Shown here one piece after another: positions 46,688-49,008 of a stretch of 49,008 bases of DNA; position 1 is the first letter of the stretch; every line of letters begins with the position of its first letter. The DNA comes from an uncultured Roseburia sp. (GTDB lineage Bacteria > Bacillota > Clostridia > Lachnospirales > Lachnospiraceae). The notes under the pieces were generated by a model, which saw nothing but the letters and a program-made list of their open reading frames with translations, had not been told where the DNA came from and did not search any database. Location: NCBI GenBank assembly GCA_947174805.1, contig CAMWKH010000023.1, positions 1 through 49,008 on the forward strand, read 5' to 3'. The position numbers and the translations under genes are program-made.

Positions 46688-47105
46688 GAGCCCCACCCTC
46701 TTTGTCTTGGGATTCCTGACTCCGGTCTCTGCTTTTCTCCAGAATCTCCTCCAATTCCTGAATCTGTTCGTTTGTCAGGGCAAAACTCTGCAAAAGCGCC
46801 GCCATAGCATTTGTCCCATTGCCGGAAAAATAACTGTCCACGAACTTCCTGCTCTTCTCCTTCACACACTCCTCCCTTGACCTTTGCACAAAATAATGAT
46901 AAACCCGTAAGTCGCATTCATCCACTGTGTACCCCAGGATACCCTTCTGGCTTAAGCGGTTCATCAGCACCCGCACCATCCTCTGGGACATATCCACCTT
47001 CCCCTGCATTTCTCTGTAAACCTGGGAGGAGGTCATGGGCTCCCCCCAGGCCCACAGAACTTCCATAATCTGCCACTCGCTCGGCGTAATCTCTTCCTTT
47101 GCCAT
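46680..47105 (-). CDS. BlaI/MecI-family transcriptional repressor
   Basis: The 141-residue protein has a winged helix (about 5-78; ITPSEWQIMEVLWAWGEP, then RVLMNRLSQKGILGY). A helical dimerisation tail of about 60 residues follows and includes the GNGTNAMAALLQSF stretch where related repressors are cleaved. It should repress its own operon, and the BlaR-like protease would inactivate it. No beta-lactamase or penicillin-binding protein gene is nearby, so the target may be its own operon or distant genes. AAGGA lies six bases before the ATG at 47105. Confidence 0.93.
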   Translation of the reverse strand: MAKEEITPSEWQIMEVLWAWGEPMTSSQVYREMQGKVDMSQRMVRVLMNRLSQKGILGYTVDECDLRVYHYFVQRSREECVKEKSRKFVDSYFSGNGTNAMAALLQSFALTNEQIQELEEILEKSRDRSQESQDKEGGAHA

Positions 47106-47129
47106 ACCGTTTCCTTCCTTTCATTTCAA

Positions 47130-47181
47130 ATTACAGGAACCGCTTCCCGAATCCTGTAATCAGTGCAATCTGTATTGTCAA
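47130..47181 (-). promoter_or_regulatory. Candidate promoter and operator-like inverted repeat of the BlaI/BlaR operon
   Basis: ATTACAGGA (47130-47138) and TCCTGTAAT (47152-47160) form a nine-base inverted repeat with a 13-base gap, containing TACA/TGTA motifs like BlaI sites. On the minus strand TTGACA (47176-47181) is followed after 17 bases by a weak TACAGG (47153-47158) inside the repeat. The repeat could equally act as a leader hairpin. Confidence 0.5.
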
Positions 47182-47371
47182 TTTATTTATCGGTCAATTT
47201 CTATTAACCATTAATAGCTGTTGATGTTCTTTTTACAGATGATTCCTACGCCGCTGCAGGAGCGGATGCCCCGTAAGAGAGCACCCTGACTTCCGGTATG
47301 ACAAAAACGATGTGGAACCATGTCTTTTGCAAACACAAAAATGTATTATTTTTACCACAAATATATTTTTC
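47161..47371. other. Non-coding stretch upstream of the DUF2185-like gene
   Basis: I see no gene in this part of the 329-base gap. It holds a perfect 7-3-7 palindrome CTATTAA-CCA-TTAATAG (47201-47217) next to a TTGACC (47192-47197) and a small CCGCT/AGCGG hairpin near 47252-47266. The rest is A/T-rich. No tRNA or rRNA pattern is visible. Confidence 0.5.
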
Positions 47372-47400
47372 TTGTATGGGATAACTGTATGGGATATAAT
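47372..47400 (+). promoter_or_regulatory. Promoter of the DUF2185-like gene
   Basis: TTGTAT (47372-47377), a 17-base spacer and perfect TATAAT (47395-47400), 34 bases before the ATG. Confidence 0.7.
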
Positions 47401-47434
47401 TTAATTATCATACTGCCAGAGGAGATGTAAATTT

Positions 47435-48061
47435 ATGGACTCATTCCACAAATCAAAAATGCAAAAAGAAATAGGATATACATTGGAAAATATCATAGAG
47501 CAAAACAAAAAGTACCCCAGGCATTTTATGAAACCTACTGCACTGGAAATAAACTCCTTACACCCCGGGGATATGGTAAAACTTATTTTTCTCATTCATC
47601 CCCCTTTGGAAAACGGCTGTAATGGGGAACGCATGTGGGTTGTGATCGATTCCATAAAAGGGGACAATTTTGTGGGAATCCTGGACAATGACCCCTGCTT
47701 TCTTACAACTATAAAAGCGGGAGACAAAATAGAATTTCAGGCCAAAAACATTGCTTCAATTATGACATCTTCTAAGGATATGGATTTTGAAAAATTTGCG
47801 GTAATCACAAAAAAAGCTTTTGAGAAAAGGGAAATCAATTTCGTTATCCGGGATGTTGATTTATGTGATGAAAAAGACAGCGGGTGGCAGTTGTTTTACG
47901 GAGATGAGGACGACGATTATCTGGAAGACTATAATAACGCCATGCTGATTCCCCTAAGTCAGGCCCTGGATTTCGAGCCTTTGTTAGAGTATGTTTTTAT
48001 GAAAAATGGCCGCTCTTATGAATTTAACGAGGAGAGCAATACCTTTGAGGAAGCAGAATAA
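47435..48061 (+). CDS. DUF2185/Imm33-like protein, with DUF2314-like N-terminal half
   Basis: The 208-residue soluble protein has two parts. The N-terminal part (about 35-105) has LHPGDMVKLIF, GERMWVVIDSIKGDNFVGILDNDP and a later GDKIEF, a small beta fold like DUF2314. The C-terminal part (about 118-200) has FAVITKKAF, INFVIRD, DSGWQLFYGDEDDDYLED, which I recognise as the DUF2185 (Imm33-type) pattern. Such proteins often serve as immunity proteins next to polymorphic toxins, but others are orphans and their role is unknown. No toxin gene is next to it. It is the only other plus-strand gene besides htpG. AGAGGAG precedes the ATG by about ten bases. Confidence 0.75.
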   Translation: MDSFHKSKMQKEIGYTLENIIEQNKKYPRHFMKPTALEINSLHPGDMVKLIFLIHPPLENGCNGERMWVVIDSIKGDNFVGILDNDPCFLTTIKAGDKIEFQAKNIASIMTSSKDMDFEKFAVITKKAFEKREINFVIRDVDLCDEKDSGWQLFYGDEDDDYLEDYNNAMLIPLSQALDFEPLLEYVFMKNGRSYEFNEESNTFEEAE

Positions 48062-48064
48062 ACC

Positions 48065-48949
48065 CTACTTCTGCTCCTTAAGGCTGCTCCCCATAATATC
48101 CGATACTTCCGATATGGTCACAAAGGCATTTTTATCTATAGAATGGATAATATTTTTCATCTTGGCAATCTGGAAACGGTTTACCACAAAATAAATTATG
48201 GTCTGCTCTTTCCCCTTATAGTATCCCGTGGAATTGATATGGGTAATCCCGTGGCCAAACACCTGGGAAAGTTCGCTGCTGATTTCCTCCTCTTTTGTAG
48301 TGATAATCATGGCGGATTTCGCCTTGTCAAAACCTTCCACAATAAAGTCCACCGTCTTAATCGCCGCACAATAGGTCAAAATGGAATACAGAGGAAGGAT
48401 AAAGCTCTGTAAAATTCCTCCCGCTGCAATATACAATACCACGTTGTAAATCATCACAAAATTTCCCACCGTAAGGCCCAGCCTTTTTGCAAAAATAACC
48501 GCCATAACTTCTATTCCGTCAATAGCACCGCCGAAACGGATGGTAAGCCCGCTTCCCACGCCGGAAATCAAGCCCCCGAATATGGCGCACAAAAGCAAAT
48601 CGTTTCCTGCAATGGGGGAGGAAGTACTCACGTCCACAGGCAGGATATATGTAATCACATAGGAAGCTGCGGAATAGACAGACACCGCAAAAATAGAGTA
48701 CACCGTAAACTGCAAACCCTGCTTCTTCGCCCCGTAAATAAAAAGAGGGATATTTAACACCAGAAGAAAAAAGGACAGTGACAGATAGTCCGGCGTCAGT
48801 TTCCAAAGCAGCATGGAGGTGCCGGAAATCCCGCTGTCATACAAGCGCACTGGGGCCAGAAAAATCGTTACTCCGATGGCATTGACAATTCCTGCAATAA
48901 AAAGCACCAAAAAGCATCCTGGTTTTAGCTGTTTCCAATCATTCTTCAA
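48065..48949 (-). CDS. YitT-family membrane protein
   Basis: The 294-residue protein has about six membrane segments in the N-terminal 200 residues, with the conserved FGGAIDGIEVMAVIFAKR block. A cytoplasmic C-terminal DUF2179 domain follows (about 212-290) ending TISEVSDIMGSS. The function is unknown; members are widespread in Firmicutes. The start is a TTG at 48949, supported by GGAGGG about six bases upstream. Its stop is three bases from the stop of the convergent DUF2185 gene. Its promoter would lie near the right edge. Confidence 0.9.
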   Translation of the reverse strand: MKNDWKQLKPGCFLVLFIAGIVNAIGVTIFLAPVRLYDSGISGTSMLLWKLTPDYLSLSFFLLVLNIPLFIYGAKKQGLQFTVYSIFAVSVYSAASYVITYILPVDVSTSSPIAGNDLLLCAIFGGLISGVGSGLTIRFGGAIDGIEVMAVIFAKRLGLTVGNFVMIYNVVLYIAAGGILQSFILPLYSILTYCAAIKTVDFIVEGFDKAKSAMIITTKEEEISSELSQVFGHGITHINSTGYYKGKEQTIIYFVVNRFQIAKMKNIIHSIDKNAFVTISEVSDIMGSSLKEQK

Positions 48950-49008
48950 TATATTCCCTCCGTTATGAAGTGACTTTTGTCAAGAGGTAAATTAAATTAC
49001 AACAAACT

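Noticed and set aside
45443..47105. Beta-lactam resistance operon
   Set aside because: No beta-lactamase or PBP2a-like gene is near, and the BlaR-like protein lacks the penicillin-binding domain.
1..49008. Prophage, insertion sequence or CRISPR array
   Set aside because: No transposase, integrase, phage structural gene, cas gene or regular spaced repeats were seen.

Overview
The window reads as a chromosomal segment of an anaerobic, Gram-positive, probably spore-forming member of the Clostridia, most likely Lachnospiraceae. This is an inference from gene content: AddAB rather than RecBCD, a T-box-controlled trp operon, GerMN and SleL-like proteins, an [FeFe]-hydrogenase-like sensor, ECF transport and sigma-A-type promoters with strong AGGAGG ribosome sites. 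I recognise no prophage, insertion sequence, CRISPR array or rRNA. About thirty genes are present and all but two (htpG and a DUF2185-like gene) lie on the minus strand, so the genes are described below from high to low coordinate within each operon.

Left part (1-8.9 kb): the 5' part of a tRNA-Val with its promoter, a phosphate acetyltransferase, and an apparent four-gene operon. That operon encodes a large zinc-ribbon/helical-repeat protein of unknown function, a GNAT acetyltransferase, a fused homocysteine methyltransferase/methylene-THF reductase, and a MetH lacking the reactivation domain. Divergent from it, htpG (9.1-11.2 kb, plus strand) has an exact CIRCE operator and a clear promoter, and ends at a bidirectional terminator.

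Middle (11.3-35.9 kb): a long co-directional run. From upstream to downstream it holds an ECF S component with its own terminator; then comEA, a response regulator, a histidine kinase, a GerMN lipoprotein, comEC and nth; then an [FeFe]-hydrogenase-like/methyl-accepting fusion, an AIM24-like protein, a PAS-GGDEF-EAL protein, addB and addA; then a small unknown protein, an FAD dehydrogenase, a PrsA-like foldase, a LysM-GH18 enzyme and a deacetylase-like membrane protein. The themes are DNA uptake and repair, envelope sensing, cell-wall or spore-wall remodelling, and signalling.

Right part (36.0-49.0 kb): an AI-2E-family membrane protein and a secreted subtilase; the complete trp operon in the order E-G-C-F-B-A-D behind a Trp T-box leader with promoter and terminator; a BlaI/BlaR-type repressor/protease pair without a beta-lactam sensor domain; a DUF2185/Imm33-like gene on the plus strand; and a YitT-family membrane protein running into the window edge.

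The most distinctive items are the soluble hydrogenase-like chemoreceptor, the uncharacterised 891-residue repeat protein, the TCS-GerMN-competence cluster, the trp leader with a nested U-tract hairpin, and an HtpG carrying a second acidic insertion. All calls come from reading the sequence; no database search was possible.
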